A stretch of 64,000 nt of DNA from Siphonodentalium dalli (Eukaryota > Mollusca > Scaphopoda > Gadilida > Siphonodentaliidae). Of this stretch, positions 40,781 through 54,256 are shown in pieces. The position numbers and the translations under genes were made by a program. Below the pieces are notes generated by a model, which worked only from the letters and a program-made list of their open reading frames with translations, made no database searches and was not told the DNA's origin. The DNA is taken from contig CP136066.1 in assembly GCA_032622095.1 (NCBI GenBank), positions 7,525,784-7,589,783 of the forward strand, read 5' to 3'. The stretch's first letter is position 1. The number at the start of each line of letters is the position of its first letter.

Positions 40781-41865
40781 AGATATGAGATTTATGAATT
40801 TGGTCAATACATTTTATTTAAGATCATATCAAAATGCATCAGCTGAATAATCACAACGCAGCTAATATAAAATCGCAATAAAGATATATAGTCATTTAAT
40901 GAAATCTGCATTGCGTTAAATTCTCTAACGATGGATTTAAATCATCAGGTGTCTTTTGATTTTGTATTGATTTTTTATTTGTACAATAACAAATGATATA
41001 ACAACAAAATTATGAACAAGTATATGGTAAGTATTGTACAGGAGCATCATAACCATGGTTGGTCGTCTTCCTGCTGCCCCTGAATGATATATAAACATAA
41101 GGATGGCGGATAAATTCAAAGATGTATTCAGGGTTCGATACCTCTAGATACGACACCAATATATTTTATAAAGTCAATTTATGGGAAGGCGCTGATCAGT
41201 ATTACTATAAGCAGAGTCGACACAATTTTATAGGTTATAAAAGTATCAACCAAAAAAATAAAATTTAAAACAATTTGTTCTGTCAATTTAATTGTCCCTC
41301 GAGTATTCCACTAAATAACATTAACTCTAGACTTGACTGATTATTTTTCCCAACGTAAACGTGTGTTATGCATTTATGGTGCTTATCAAGCAAGAGTGTT
41401 TACAGGATATCAATAACCCTGAATACATCTTTAAATATATGCTATAAACATGCTGTTCCAGACTTGAACGCGAAGCGGAAATTAAAGAAACACAAACTTT
41501 ATTTAGGGCACACTAGATTAGGTGTATACGTGATGTGGTTGCCTTGTTCCGTTTCAGAGGAATAAAACAATGTGACCGAGAAGGGCGGTGGATTCAGGGA
41601 GGATATATATACGGTCAACCTAAGTTGGCTTTATATAATGCTAAGACGTGAAGCTAATTAGTTAATATTGACATATATAACACGCTCTACCGGTGCATTT
41701 ATATGTAAAGGAGTTCGTTGATAATATGTGATTTGTTAGACTCTTTTTAAAGTTATGTCTATATTTACAATCTTTCATTTTTTGATGTAAGGGGTTCCAA
41801 ATGTCCGGAAATAGTTTTTTTTGGGAGAGCTGCAGAAAAACAAGTTCTTGGCTCTTTTCAACCTT
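40780..41865. other. No supported gene
   Basis: AT-rich sequence. Short frames (40937-41119 minus, 41368-41565 plus) have no recognisable content. Confidence 0.55.
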
Positions 41866-41871
41866 ATGATA

Positions 41872-43326
41872 TTAGTTTTCTGGACTTGACATTGTTGGCA
41901 TACTCATAAGAATTTGCGAAAGATTTAGGCAGAATGTCACGTGTCCAGTCATACACATGTACATAAATAAAGAAACATTTACGAGGTGCAAATCTTTAAA
42001 TTTTAATATCCGCTCTCGTTTGAAAAGGGGTTCGCTATGGCATCTGTATTTAGCATTACACATAATTCGGAATACTTTTTTCTGTAGAGTAGTGATTGTG
42101 CCAATTTGACTAGAATTTCCCCATATATGTATACCATATGTTAAATGACTGTGCACCAGTGAATAATAAAATATTGTTCTCGATTTCTTAGGCAAAAAGA
42201 GCTTAACTTTGTTCAGTAAATAGATAGAGCGATTGAGCTTGTTACGAAGTGAGGAAATATGGTATTTAAAAGATAGATGTTCATCAGTTGTGATACCTAG
42301 CAATTTGATCGATGTCTCCTGCATGTTGTTACCAACTCTGATTAAATCATCGCCATTCATCGTGAGTCTAAAGTTTCTCCATTTATTATCATTGTTTGTT
42401 GGGTGGATCAGCATAAATTTACCTTTGGAAGGGTTTATTGATAGTTTATTACGACAGCACCAGTTAAAGCAGTTTGACAGTTCAGCATTTGCCAGTCTCC
42501 GCATTATATCACGGTTGTGGTCGGATGCATAAAGAGTGGTGTCATCAGCAAAAGATAGCAATCGTAGCGATGTAAAAATTAGGCATATCGTTAACGTAAA
42601 TTAGAAAAAGTGTCGGCCCGAGAATAGAGCCTTGTGAGACACCACACGTAATGTTGTTCAAATAAGATCTTTTCCCTAGAAAGTCTACATACGGTTTACT
42701 CTCAGTTAGGTAGCTCATAAACCACTGATGTGATATTCCTCTTATTCCGTAGTGTTCTAACTTTTTTCAATAATATAGTATGGTTTATGGTGTCAAATGC
42801 CTCAGAGAGATCTAGAAAAATTGCTAGTGTTGAGTACGTAGTTGGCTTATCATTATTTTCGGCTGTATGGTTAAGGAGATGCATCAATGGTGTACTGTTG
42901 AATGATTCTTTCTAAACCCAAATTGATTTTCGTTTAGAGAGAAATGAGAATATTCGTTTTTGCGGTGCAATGTTTGGTCTATAAATAGAACCGACAATGA
43001 ACTGTTTTGATTTTCGTCCAGCATCCAATTCCACATAGGGTCTCAATGACATGTGGTATAAATACAGACAGATCATGTCGAATTTTAAAAGAGAAAATAT
43101 CCTTTATAAAGATACAAACGCCGCCTCGCCCATTGTCATTCTCAGGTCGCAAATTAGTTATGAGGTTGTGATAAACTGGTAATGAATAATCTTCGTTAAT
43201 TCTAAATATTTCGGTCAGTGCTAGTATGTCAAACGAATTTTCAGGGCTATGATAATCGGTTAAAAGATCTAAAAATGAGTCCCAGTTAGCATTAAGGTTA
43301 CGACAGTTAAGACCAAGCATAGCCAA
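41872..43326 (-). pseudogene. Decayed LINE on the minus strand with internal deletion
   Basis: On the minus strand, 43326-43000 encodes an endonuclease-like segment (ILALTEIF, then GGVCIFI). A jump follows to an RT segment with FLDLSEAFDTINH (42830-42785), a V-S-Q-G-S-I-L-G-P-type region in another frame near 42650-42600, and FADDTTLYAS (42553-42520) with the catalytic Asp pair. The RT C-terminal part includes KLLGITTDEHLSFKYHI and a WG....-L-Q-K-+ region. The endonuclease-RT linker is missing and frames shift at least twice, so it is dead. Confidence 0.88.
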
Positions 43327-43943
43327 TTATTTTTGGATGCTGCCAGTTTATCCCTCAACTGGGTTGGGACATAGTATTCACAAGAATGGCTTATTGCGCT
43401 GTATGTTGTCATGATGTCGGTCTCATATTCCTAATCATCCGTGTTTGGTCCGTTGTATCGTGAAGCAAAGTTAAAAGAATTATCTCCATGAATTTCGCCT
43501 AATGTAATCATATCCGCCGTCATATATTCTGATTTTGAAAATAGGGTAACTTCCCTTGCCCTGTAAAATCGATTTCACATTGAATTGAGTAAAACACTGA
43601 CAGTGTTAATTCACATTGAACATGTGTGCAATTTTGAATTTGCTCAAGTCTGGAAACAACTGGTATAAGCGAAATAAACATGGTATAGCACATAATATAG
43701 ATGATATTAAGACACGGTGAGAGACCATACATGTAATATGATCAGACAAACACTCAAATGTTAATATATGTCATCATAATCAAATAATATAAGTTATAAT
43801 ATATGTATTCCGTAAGGGGGGGGGTCTAAAATAGTTAGTACCAGTTCCTATCAAACATACATTCATACATTGGAGCGAGCATCTCGGGGTATGAATCCTG
43901 AATACCGACTAACAGCGGGACAGAGCATTAAGTAGTTACGTAC

Positions 43944-44152
43944 GTGCGGATGTCCAGCAGATGGCCTGCCGCTGCAGCGAACAATTCTGCATCTCCCACT
44001 GTCCTCCGTATGTCGTTTGCACACAATCACCGCTCCCCGGTGATGTGGCCCAATATGTCCATGTGGCTGGTGCGCCACGCTCCAGCTGCCATGTGTTGGC
44101 TCCGTTCAACCTGTGAACTCCGATCCAGATAAGGGCGCTGTTTGCGATTTCG
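43944..44152 (-). CDS. C-type lectin-like domain exon (host gene fragment)
   Basis: The minus-strand exon lies between a candidate acceptor (TTTGTACAG, reverse complement ending at 44153) and a donor GTACGT (43943-43938). The peptide has the C-type lectin C-terminal layout: a WIG motif (LIWIGVHRLNG), Trp-rich WTYWATSPGSGDCV, G-x-W followed by QNCS and a final AICW. The two outer cysteine pairings of the fold can be recognised. The usual calcium-binding EPN/QPD and WND triplets are not present, so sugar binding by the standard route is unlikely. It may be an exon of a secreted protein that also carries the PAN-like exon at 29.8-30.0 kb on the same strand, 14 kb downstream; that link is inference. 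Confidence 0.7.
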
Positions 44153-44574
44153 CTGTACAAATGTAGCAAAGACGTGTGCATTCACAAAAATTCGGGTAAC
44201 ATGAAAATGGGAATGTTAGATATTTGAGAAATTTAAATTATATTACCACTTAATCAAGTTCATTCGAATCAAAATGCCAAATAAATCTCCCATCTAGAGG
44301 TGATCCCAAACACGACAAGTAACCAAGTAAGCCTGTAGCTCCCACCCAGAGCTGATCTCAAAGACAAATGTGTGGCAATACTTGTCGGCGGCATGGTGGG
44401 TCGGTATATTCAGATATGAAATCCAAGATGGTCGTTGGCATCCATGTGTTAACAACAATCCGAAAATGGTAAGCTCTCCTCTACAAGTCACCCTGAGGAC
44501 CCATATGCAGTTTGAATGATCTCTCAAGGGAATGTCGTGATGAATGGACAGACGAATGACGCAACCGATCAAAT

Positions 44575-45830
44575 ACGTGAGTGTTGTCTGCTGTAGTCTA
44601 TGTGGGGCTCTCTATGGGAGTGTCGTCTGCTGCAGTTTATGTGGGGCTCTCTATGTGAGTGTTGTCTGTTGGAGTCTATGTGGGACTCTCTATGAGAGTG
44701 TCGTCTGCTGCATGCTATGCGGGGCTCACTATGGGAGTGTCGTCTGTTGCAGTATATGTGGAGCTCTCTATGGGAGTGTCGTCTGTTGCAGTCTATGTTG
44801 GGCTCTCTGTGGGAGTGTCCTCTGTTGCAGTCTATGTGGATTTCTCTATGTGAGTGTTGTCTGCTGGAGTCTATGTGGGGCTCGCTATGGGAGTGTCGTC
44901 TGTTGCAGTATATGTGGGGCTCTCTATGGGAGTGTATTCTGCTGCAGTCTATGTGGGCTCACTATGTGAGTGTCGTCTGCTGCAGTCTATGTGGGGCTCA
45001 CGATGGGAGTGTCGTCTGCTGCAGTCTATGTGGGGCTCTATATGGGAGTGTTGTCTGCTGCAGTTTATGTGGGGCTCTCTATGTGAGTGTAATCTGCTGG
45101 AGTATATGTGGGGCTCTATATGGGAGTGTAATCTGCTGCAGTCTATGTGGGCTCTCTATGGGAGTGTAATCTGCTGCAGTTATGTGGGGCTCTCTATGGG
45201 AGTGTCGTCTGCTGCAGTCTATGTGGAGGCTCTCTATGGGAGCGTCGTCTGCTGCAGTCTATGTGGGGCTCTATATGGGAATGACGTCTGCTGGAGTATA
45301 TGTGGGGCTCTATATGGGAGTGTAATCTGCTGCAGTCTATGTGGGGCTATCTATGTGAGCGTCGTCTGCTGCAGTCTATGTGGGGCTCAATATGGGAGTG
45401 TAATCTGCTGTAGTCTATGTGGGGCTCTCTATGTGAGTGTAATCTGCTGCAGTCTATGTGGGGCTATCTATGTGAGCGTCGTCTGCTGCAGTCTATGTGG
45501 GGCTCTCTATGGGAGTGTTGTATGTTGCAGTCTATGTGGGGCTCTCTATGGGAGTGTAATCTGCTGCAGTCTATGTGGGGCTCAATATGGGAGTGTAATC
45601 TGCTGTAGTCTATGTGGGGCTCTCTATGGGAGTGTAATCTGCTGCAGTCTATGTGGGGCTATCTATGTGAGCGTCGTCTGCTGCAGTCTATGTGGGGCTC
45701 TCTATGGGAGTGTTGTCTGTTACAGTCTATGTGGGGCTCTCTATGGGAGTGTAATCTGCTGCAGTATATGTGGAGCTCTCTATGGGAGTGTCGTCTGCTG
45801 CAGTCTATGTGGGGCTCTCTATGTGTTAAG
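44575..45830 (+). repeat. 39-bp minisatellite, ~32 copies
   Basis: The unit is close to TCTATGTGGGGCTCTCTATG followed by GGAGTGTCGTCTGCTGCAG. Because 39 is a multiple of three, long frames stay open (13-residue repeats such as CGALYGSVVCCSL); they are not supported as genes. The interval 44180-44570 has no supported gene. Confidence 0.97.
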
Positions 45831-45904
45831 CATATCAAAATTACTACCGTTTGATGCATTGTTGTGATTTTAGTTTTGTTCTTGTAATTGTGACACTAGT
45901 CCAT

Positions 45905-47340
45905 ACCAGCAGACGTGCGCATGTTAATATAATTTATATGTATATAACAGCGCATGTTAATATAATTTTATTTTGTATTTAACAGCACATGATAATATAA
46001 TTTATTTGTATTTAACAGTGGATGTTAATATAATTTATTTTGTATTTAACAGTGCATATTAATATAATTTCTTTTGTATTTAACAGCGCATGTTAGTATA
46101 ATTTATTTTGTATTTAACAGCGCATGTTAATATAATTTATTTTGTATTTAACAGAGCATGTTAATATAATTTATTGTTTATTTAACAGCGCATGTTAAAA
46201 TAATTTACTTTGTTTGTAACAGGGCATGTTAATATCATTTATTTTGTATTTAACAGCGGTTGTTAATATAGTTTATTTTGTATTGAACAGCGCATGTTAA
46301 TTTAATTTATTTTGTATTTAACAGCGCATGTTTGTATAAGTTATTTTGTATTTATCAGCGCATGTAAGTATAATTTATTTTGTATTTAACAGCGCATCTT
46401 AATATAATTTATTTTATATTTAACAGCGCATGTTAGTATAATTTATTTTGTATTTAACAGCGCATGTTAATATAATTTATTTTGTATTTAACAGAGCATG
46501 TTAATATAATTTATTGTTTATTTAACAGCGCATGTTAAAATAATTTAGTTTGTATTTAACAGCGGTTGTTAATATAGTTTATTTTGTATTGAACAGCGCA
46601 TGTTAATTTAATTTATTTTGTATTTAACAGCGCATGTTAGTATAAGTTATTTTGTATTTATCAGCGCATGTAAGTATAATTTATTTTGTATTTAACAGCG
46701 CATCTTAATATAATTTATTTTATATTTAACAGCGCATGTTAATATAATTTATTTTGTATTTAACAGAGCATGTTAATATAATTTATTCTGTATTTAATAG
46801 CGCATGTTAATATAATTTATTTTGTATTTAACAGCGCATGTTAATATAATTTATTCTGTATTTAATAGCGCATGTTAATATAATTTATTTTGTATTTAAC
46901 AGCGCATGTTAACATAATTTACTTTGTTTGTAACAGGGCATGTTAATATCATTTATTTTGTATTTAACAGCGCATGTTAATATCATTTATTTTGTATTTA
47001 ACAGCGCATGTTAATATCATTTATTTGGTATTTAACAGCGCATGTTAATATCATTTATTTTGTATTTAACAGCGCATGTTAATATCATTTAGTTTGTACT
47101 CAACAGCGATGTTAATATAATTTATTTTGTATTTAACAGTGCATCTTAATATAATTTATTCTGTATTTATTAACGCCTGTTAATATAACTTTTTTTCTAT
47201 TTAACAGCGCATGTTAATATAATTTATCTTCTATTTAACAGCGCATGCTAATATAATTTATTTTCTATTTAACAGCGCATGTTAATATAATTTATTTTGT
47301 ATTTAACAGCGCATGTTAATATAATTTATTTTGTATTTTC
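45905..47340 (+). repeat. 34-bp AT-rich minisatellite, ~41 copies
   Basis: The unit is AGCGCATGTTAATATAATTT plus ATTTTGTATTTAAC. Variant monomers (GCGGTTGTTAATATAG, GAGCATGTTAATATAATTT) recur in the same order, showing higher-order duplication (compare 46130-46440 with 46460-46740). Confidence 0.97.
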
Positions 47341-47354
47341 AGGAACCATTATCT

Positions 47355-49257
47355 CTTTTCGTTATCCTTTCCCTTGATGACAATAGAGTAGTTCAATACA
47401 CGTTAGCTTTCCGCACTAGAAACCACAAACTCCCTATATAACTCGGTGCTTCGACGAATACCGATTATTCCGACATAATATGCACTCTATGTAATCTTGA
47501 AATCGGCGATGAATATCACATGGTACTGAAGTGTAGGGAACTTAGCGAATATCTAAAACCCTACTTCTATCAAAGACCAAACACTTATAAGTTAGCCGCT
47601 CTATTTAACTCCCGAAATCATAAGACAGTTAAAAACCTGTCAGTATTTATTAGGAAGGACATTGATATATTTAGGTCCCCTGAGGCTTTCTACCAGCAGC
47701 CTGTCGAACATAGGGTCTATTCTCATTGCACACGCGCGTGCGATTAATCGCAGCGTTTTTTAAGGTCGAGCGGCTCTAGATGTGTGTTCGATTGCATTCC
47801 TTCCTCCCACTGCTAAGAGTTCCCCCAATAGGGGTGGGGTCTGACGAACACATTCATATACAGGTCTAGGGTAGGTTGGAGGATGATAAAGTACTTTCGG
47901 TTGGGGGTGACCACATACAGGCCTATATATGCTGACACATTAACTTTAATTTTCCTCAGTTAGATTTACTCAGGTATAAGTTGAGTATAACGAGCCATGC
48001 CATCAAAATGACATAAGTTTTGAGGACACAATTATATCTAGCTAATTCTAATTAGAAATAGAGGGTTCAATTCCATGTAGTTGGGCATAAATATGCATAT
48101 TTTATTCCAGCTTGAAACGTATATAACACTATATAGTACGATCACAACCCAGATTACAGGAGTTTTATGTATATAATTGTTATTATCACTCAAGATTATC
48201 AAAAGTGTACGATTCAAGTGGTTGAATTAGATCTTTCAACGTTTTACCTTATAGTTAGCTAGGTCTGACCAAAATCGTTTTTCTGAATAAAGCTCATTTA
48301 AAACATTTGTACTCAAACATATGATATCCAGTAAAAATTATGGGGAAAGAGGGGATGAGACCCCAATTTGTTGGGAGAAAAACAAATAGATTTGCATGTA
48401 GGGAGGATGGTAGACCCATGGTTGGGAGGGATTTTTATGTTCAACCCTGTGTATGAACGTTTTTTTTTTCAGACCCCCTCCCCCATCATCGAGTGCTCAT
48501 TTGTATAGCCGCTGGCAACAGCGACAACGCGGTACTATAATTGACGAACCACCATTCAAATAGAATAAGAGATGGGACTCAGAATTAGACCTTAAGAGTC
48601 ACACACGCATCGTTTCAGGTCGAATTTTGTCGCCAGGACGCTGTTCGCATGCACGAGCGATTGATTTCAATGTGATCTCCATTGGCGGCTTATCATCAGT
48701 GATCGCACATGCTAAACGGCACATTACTATCAATCTATATATTCACAATCTTGGGTACAGTGTTGCGCGAAACGGACAGGTAATATAATTCGACTGAATT
48801 CTACAAAAATCACCACTGATGCTAGCTATACGTTGGAAACTTCTTTCCAAGCCATTTCCTTTCCGTACTTCATTTATTATTTTATCGCCCATAAGTTATG
48901 AGAATGTCTGTACCCGGATAGTATATGTGACCGAGTGAACCATGCCATTCTCTATAACGGCTATCTCGATGACGAGTTGATTGCATAAGATGATTGGTCA
49001 CAAATAGGACGTGGTTGTTTGAGAAGGTAATTCATCACGAATCGAATATGTGTTATGTTAACACGCACCTTAAAAAACGCTGCGATTAATCGCACGAGCG
49101 TGTGCAATGAGAATAGACCCTTAAATAGTGTAGGTAAAGCATATCGTCCACCCCATTTCTACACGTATACCTGTAATGATATATACATTGCATTTTTGTA
49201 TACAACTCTTCTGTAATGTCTATATTGACGATCTGAATAAACTTAATTGAATTGAAT
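47355..49257 (+). pseudogene. LINE 3' fragment, split by a nested DNA transposon
   Basis: 47440-47712 encodes a LINE C-terminal part. It starts with a CX2C-like block near 47490 and runs through GDEYHMVLKCRELSEYLKPY and FNSRNHKTVKNLSVFIRK. The 3' untranslated tail continues at 49121-49257, ending AATAAACTTAATTGAATTG. A DNA transposon (47713-49120) separates the two parts. The 5' part is absent. Confidence 0.8.
47713..49120. mobile_element. Nonautonomous Harbinger-like DNA transposon (1408 bp)
   Basis: GGGTCTATTCTCATTGCACA at 47713 and its inverse ending at 49120 form ~53-base terminal inverted repeats with one visible mismatch (47713-47766 and 49067-49120). The flanks are ATA on the left and TTA on the right, close to a 3-base T-A-rich duplication as in PIF/Harbinger. 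The interior has no transposase ORF; a Tc1-like TA duplication is the alternative reading. Confidence 0.85.
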
Positions 49258-49390
49258 TGTGTATGATAACATTATTCCTACAAGGGAAATTTGAGTCATT
49301 AAGCTGATTAGGAGCATGTGTCTCAGCGTGAGCCATATTGCACCATCACATCTCTGGACGCCAGTCCATTTTCTCCTGGGCCCTATACTA
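49258..49390 (+). repeat. Diverged copy of the 160-bp unit found at 55520-55980
   Basis: TGTATGATAACATTATTCCTA, AGCGTGAGCCATA and ATCACATCTCTGG occur in the same order as in the later repeat. Confidence 0.7.
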
Positions 49391-49559
49391 TAGAACACAA
49401 TTATTGTAATCACAAGCTTCTGTGGGGCACACAAAAGGTGTCGATTACCATATACATCCACTCTTATTCTAACAGTGTATAGGCGACTTCCCGCCAAATA
49501 AACAACCTTGCACATAAGACACCCAGGATAAAATATACTGAGCGATTGCCACTTCACCA

Positions 49560-50095
49560 AATCCCAACTGCCTGGAACTCATTACCTCTCACAATGAAAA
49601 CCTCCATCCCAAGATCTACATTTAAACGACTTATAGTATATAGTTATATTGAAAACTATAAAAGTAAAGTTATTTGCGAAAATCGATATTGCCCTGACTG
49701 TACGAACCATAAGTAACAAGGTATTACCTACGGTATAAACCCTTCTTAAACGCATATCGATTTGTCACATTCACATTCTATGTATATTTGATATACATTA
49801 CCATTATACTACTACAAAGTACTACATTATTTTAATGTATTGTCGAGAAATGAAGTATTTAGTATTCAATACAAGTATACAAGTAGATGCTAATATGTAT
49901 GTGTCGATGAGAACTGTTGAACAGAGATAAAACATGTCGTTAATTTTCTTTTGCCTGGGCGATGCTGGGAAGACGGCCATTAGGTCACACCACCGCCCGG
50001 ATTCTGTATGTGCATTGAATTTTCTAATATTATTTTTTATAAATCCTATTGTATATGTACATGCTTTATCCAATAAACTATCTATCTATCTATCT
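49560..50095 (+). pseudogene. CR1/L2-like LINE 3' end
   Basis: The frame at 49564-49715 reads a LINE C-terminal signature (AWNSLPLTMKTSIPRSTFKR). It is followed by an untranslated tail ending CAATAAA and then (CTAT)n at 50075-50092. Only the end is present. Confidence 0.75.
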
Positions 50096-52570
50096 TCTTG
50101 TAATGTCGCGTTCACATGCATGGTGACCAATACAATAATAGGTTTTCCACATGTGACTTGATTGACCAATGGAAAAAAAATTATTCCTCGGAGACACTCA
50201 TTGATATGTTATCGCTATATTGCATGGGTGATCCGTGTTCAATTTGATTAGTGGTAATCGGTATCCTATAAATAATCGCTCAGTGAGTACACCGCAACCG
50301 TTCGTGCATTGTGTTATATTTCGTCAATGGTTATCGTCTGTTCCAACAACGATGTATTTCCATTGCTAGTTGGGTTGTCATTCAGAATCGCTGGAGTATT
50401 CTATTGATAATATGTACAAGAGACGTAGGTGCAGGTTTAAACTCCAAGTTGTGTACCCCAAAAGGAGACCCTCTAACAACGTCCCTGCACGAATGTCATA
50501 ATTGGTCAATACTCCAATACATACTTTAAAGGGTGCATTTACATTGCTATATAACTGTACACATATCTACACGCAGACTAGTGTAAACGGTTGATATAGA
50601 TATGCACACAGAAATAAAACGGCATTAGTTCGTGTGAGCAAAAATCGTTTCCGCTATACGTCACGGTCAACGCCGAAGCATTGCGACAGGCAAATCTGTT
50701 TTGATTAATTGTTACTCGGGCTTGGCGAATGTGTTTTAGTTTTCGTTGTCATTTCAACCCGTGTATTTCGAATATTGAACACGGACAGGACGTGGCAACT
50801 TTGGTCAAAATTTTCAACAGTTGGAAATTTCATACCTGACACAACATTAGTTGTAATTTCCAAACCAACAATAGCTTGAAAATGCTCTTGTAGTTTGATT
50901 TTCAAACATTTTATTAGGGGGGGTATTGTTTTCGGACCAATGTTTGCATAATTTCCTACTTTTTATCACAATTGTGGGCTGGAATGGTCATCAGCTGGAA
51001 ATTTTCCAACCTTATCATGGGGGCGGGTGTCAGGTTGGAAAGATTGTGTCCTGGTCCCTCCCCGTGGCCAGTCAGAAAATGCTAGTTAATTTAAGAAAAC
51101 AAAATTGTTCTACATTTGATCAACACTGTCATTGGAATTGTCATCAGTTGGAAATTTTACTACATTTGGTGAAATAAAGGGTGTCATATGGTGGTACATA
51201 TGCTTCATGACAGGTTTCAAAAGAGTCACGCATTATGGAATTATCAATCCCTGTGTAACCACACAAAAAGATTTATAGAAAATTGTGCCGTAATATAATC
51301 TAATGTGAATTTCTATTGAGTGCCTGAAAGTTAAAACGACACTGAGATGCCAATGAACGCATGATAAACATCAATGTAATTATCATATAGAGGTCAATGA
51401 CCGAGTTTCTTCGTTGATTTCAGTGAATCATAGAATTCGTATATCCAGTTAGATAATTCGATTGAGTGGATTTAGACATCACTGTTCAACGATAAAATGA
51501 TAGAATTTATTAGTTATTTACACAACAATGGATTGTTTCTTGCTCTCTATATAAGGCAGTCATACCGGGAAACGAAAACGCCAAACATATTTAGTGTGTG
51601 TTCATTTAGTGGTCATTTACATTACCCCATGTTAGTGGAAATTTCCAATGTTTCACATATTATATACATTTAAGAAAAAGTAAATTAATGTTTATTTGAA
51701 CTCAACAACATTTCAGTTATGATATATATGGGAGCATATATGGCCTCGAGCCAATCCAATTATATACTGAGAAGCATTTATTTTCTCATGTAGGATTGAG
51801 ACATTCATTACAATAGGGCCGTTCAGTTCCGAAACTTTAATAGGATACATACTCTTTTGTGAAACTAAAGTGACACTTGAAGTGCTTCATTGATGCCTAA
51901 TTTTCACTATTAGATTGACAGTACTTTGTATCCATAACTCTATTCATCTGCTATTGCAAAATTTCACTGCGGGTTGTTATAATAGATATTGACTCTGGTA
52001 ATTAAGTTTCATGTAGAAGTTATCTAAGATCATGATAATACAATTTTGATTCTTACAAATCGATTAATTGTAAAGGCACATGTAAGGATTGTGTGGAGAT
52101 CGTGTGTTTTGTATAAACGACCCATGTCAGTTATGTGAAGCAATGCCAGTAGCAATTTGTCTCCGGATGTGGCCATATATATATATACCGAATAGTACAA
52201 ACTTAACCCACGTGCTGGCGGTCAGTGATGCGTCGTAAAGGACTTACAACATGTGAGGGCCAGTGAAATTGCCTGGTCAAGATTACGGGTGCTTGGATGG
52301 AACATTCGGCCTGGTTGTCATGGTTAATGGCACCAGGATAATAAATTCCACAAGAATGTCAACATAAGTTAGCGCACTACTGTGTCGCCATGCATAGTAG
52401 TGTTATATATGTAAATTACACAATGTGAAGTCGAAATAATATCGTTGATTTGACAGTTCCAAGAAACGGATTATGCGGTGTTACACAAGCAACTTGATGA
52501 ATTTATAAGTTGCTGTCATGAATATTCAACAGAATGTCGTCACGTGAATATGTTATATACAGTCAGGCTT
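50096..52570. other. No supported gene; internal repeat at 50770-51180
   Basis: Blocks with CAGTTGGAAATTT/CAGCTGGAAATTTTCC recur at about 50817, 50992 and 51144, and part of the stretch resembles 11790-11960. The rest is unassigned. Confidence 0.6.
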
Positions 52571-52574
52571 TGGA

Positions 52575-54210
52575 GTCAACTGTAACTGAACAGAACACCG
52601 ACCCTGTTGACGTGGTACAACACCCTAAACCGAAAGGTGAAGGAACGGGTCAAGGCGGACCGCAAACAAGCGTGGTAAAATGTCACCTCTGAACTCAACA
52701 CAAACGATCGGAACAACGCACACGAGTTCTGGTCAAAACTCAAAACCCTGACTGCCACCTCAAAAAATCCCAGCAATGGGAACGTTGAGAATCCGGTGTA
52801 TCGTATTGACGGTACGTTAACTTCCTCCACAAAGGAAAAAGCGGACGCTTTTTCAGACGCACTCAGTCGAGCCCACCAAGTTCAAATTGGCCCACAATTT
52901 GACGACGACTGGAAACAGGAAGTTGACAACCTAGTCAGTCAGAATGAGGACTTATTCAAACCATCGGGATTCTCTCCAAGTGCAAATCTAGATCGGCCGC
53001 TGGCCACGATGGAATTCCATACAGGGTACTCAAAGAAGCCCCAGCTGAACTCTGTTATACTACCAAGCTGTACAACACCTGCCTGGATATTGACTACTTT
53101 CCAGTTGCATGGAAAGAGGCCATCGGCATCATGATACCCAAAAATGACGCTGCATCGGCAAGCTGTTCGAAGCAATCATTGCATCACGATTCCGAAACCA
53201 TCTGGAGAATAATTTATTCTTCAACAAGTGGCAGAGGGCATATCGAAACGGATGCGAAGAGGGTAGAACACATCTACCGCCTTGTGGAGGACATACGCAG
53301 TGGCTTCCACAAAAACTGGGTAACTGGTACAGTGCTACTTGACGTTGAAAAAGCGTTCGACAGCGTCTGGCACAACGGCCTCCGGTACAAGTTACACAAG
53401 TATGGCCTTCCGGTCAAAGTTGTAAGGCTCCTCTCCTCTTTCCTCACCGGCCGCTCAATAAAGATGAGGGTGGACAGAGAATCGTCAGACTCTGTTCCAC
53501 TGAACGCTAGTACACCACAAGGGTCTGTTTTAAGGCCATTGCTCTACAGTTTCTACGTCAATGACATTGAAATAGACCCGATGCACCAAGTGCAACTGTC
53601 GTAGTTCGCTGATGACTTGGGTCTGTGGATAACCAATGGCAGTACAAAGTATGTGGAGCTCAGACCGAGGCGGGCCCTCGGTGACATGGAAAGGTGGTGC
53701 TCGAAATGGCGCATTAAGCTCAATGCGAACAAAACACAATTCGCCCTATTTACGAAACGAAAACGCAAGTCGGTGGTCAAACTCAATGTCAGTGGCATCG
53801 ACTTAGTTGTCGCAAAAGAAGTGACCTTCCTAGGCGTCACCTTGGACTCCAGACTCACCATGCTAACCCATATTAAGCAGACAACCAAGAGAGCCATGCA
53901 ATGAGTTAATCAGACGGCTGAGGGGAACTTCCTGGGGAGCTAGCATGACAACGCTGCTTAGAGTCTTAAAAACGTGTATAAGAACAATCATGGAATACGC
54001 ATAGGTGGATACCAACCTGGCACCAAATCACGCGATCCAAATGCTTCAGTTGGTACAAAACAAAGCCCTGAGAATGGCACTGCAATCACCGTATCACACC
54101 CGGATTGTAGATCTGCATACCATCGCTGACGTGGAACCCATCAGAGAGCGCCTGTGCGATCTGGCGGATAGTACACTGGCGAGAATGGACGGCAGTGTGA
54201 CATCATGATG
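52575..54210 (+). pseudogene. Decayed Jockey/CR1-type LINE ORF2 fragment
   Basis: The plus strand encodes a linker with HEFWSKLKTLT, then RT blocks LLDVEKAFDSVWHNGL (53338-53385), STPQGSVLRPLLYSFYVND (53508-53565), FADDLGLW (53605-53628) and FLGVTLDSRL, plus a C-terminal thumb region. An in-frame TAG at 53602-53604 sits just before the FADD motif, and there are frame changes near 53000-53270 and 53890. It is non-functional, but the catalytic Asp pair is preserved. Confidence 0.88.
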
Positions 54211-54256
54211 GAGTGTTTACAACGCAAACAGCTTCTATGTATCTGAAAAGACCCGC

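Noticed and set aside
44854-45867. 337-codon open frame (and overlapping 150- and 141-codon frames)
   Set aside because: All are products of the 39-bp minisatellite, which is open in several frames because its period is a multiple of three and the unit lacks stops. The encoded 13-residue repeats have no recognisable function.
45905-47340. CRISPR-like regular repeat spacing
   Set aside because: The units are directly tandem without unique spacers, in a eukaryotic context; this is a minisatellite.
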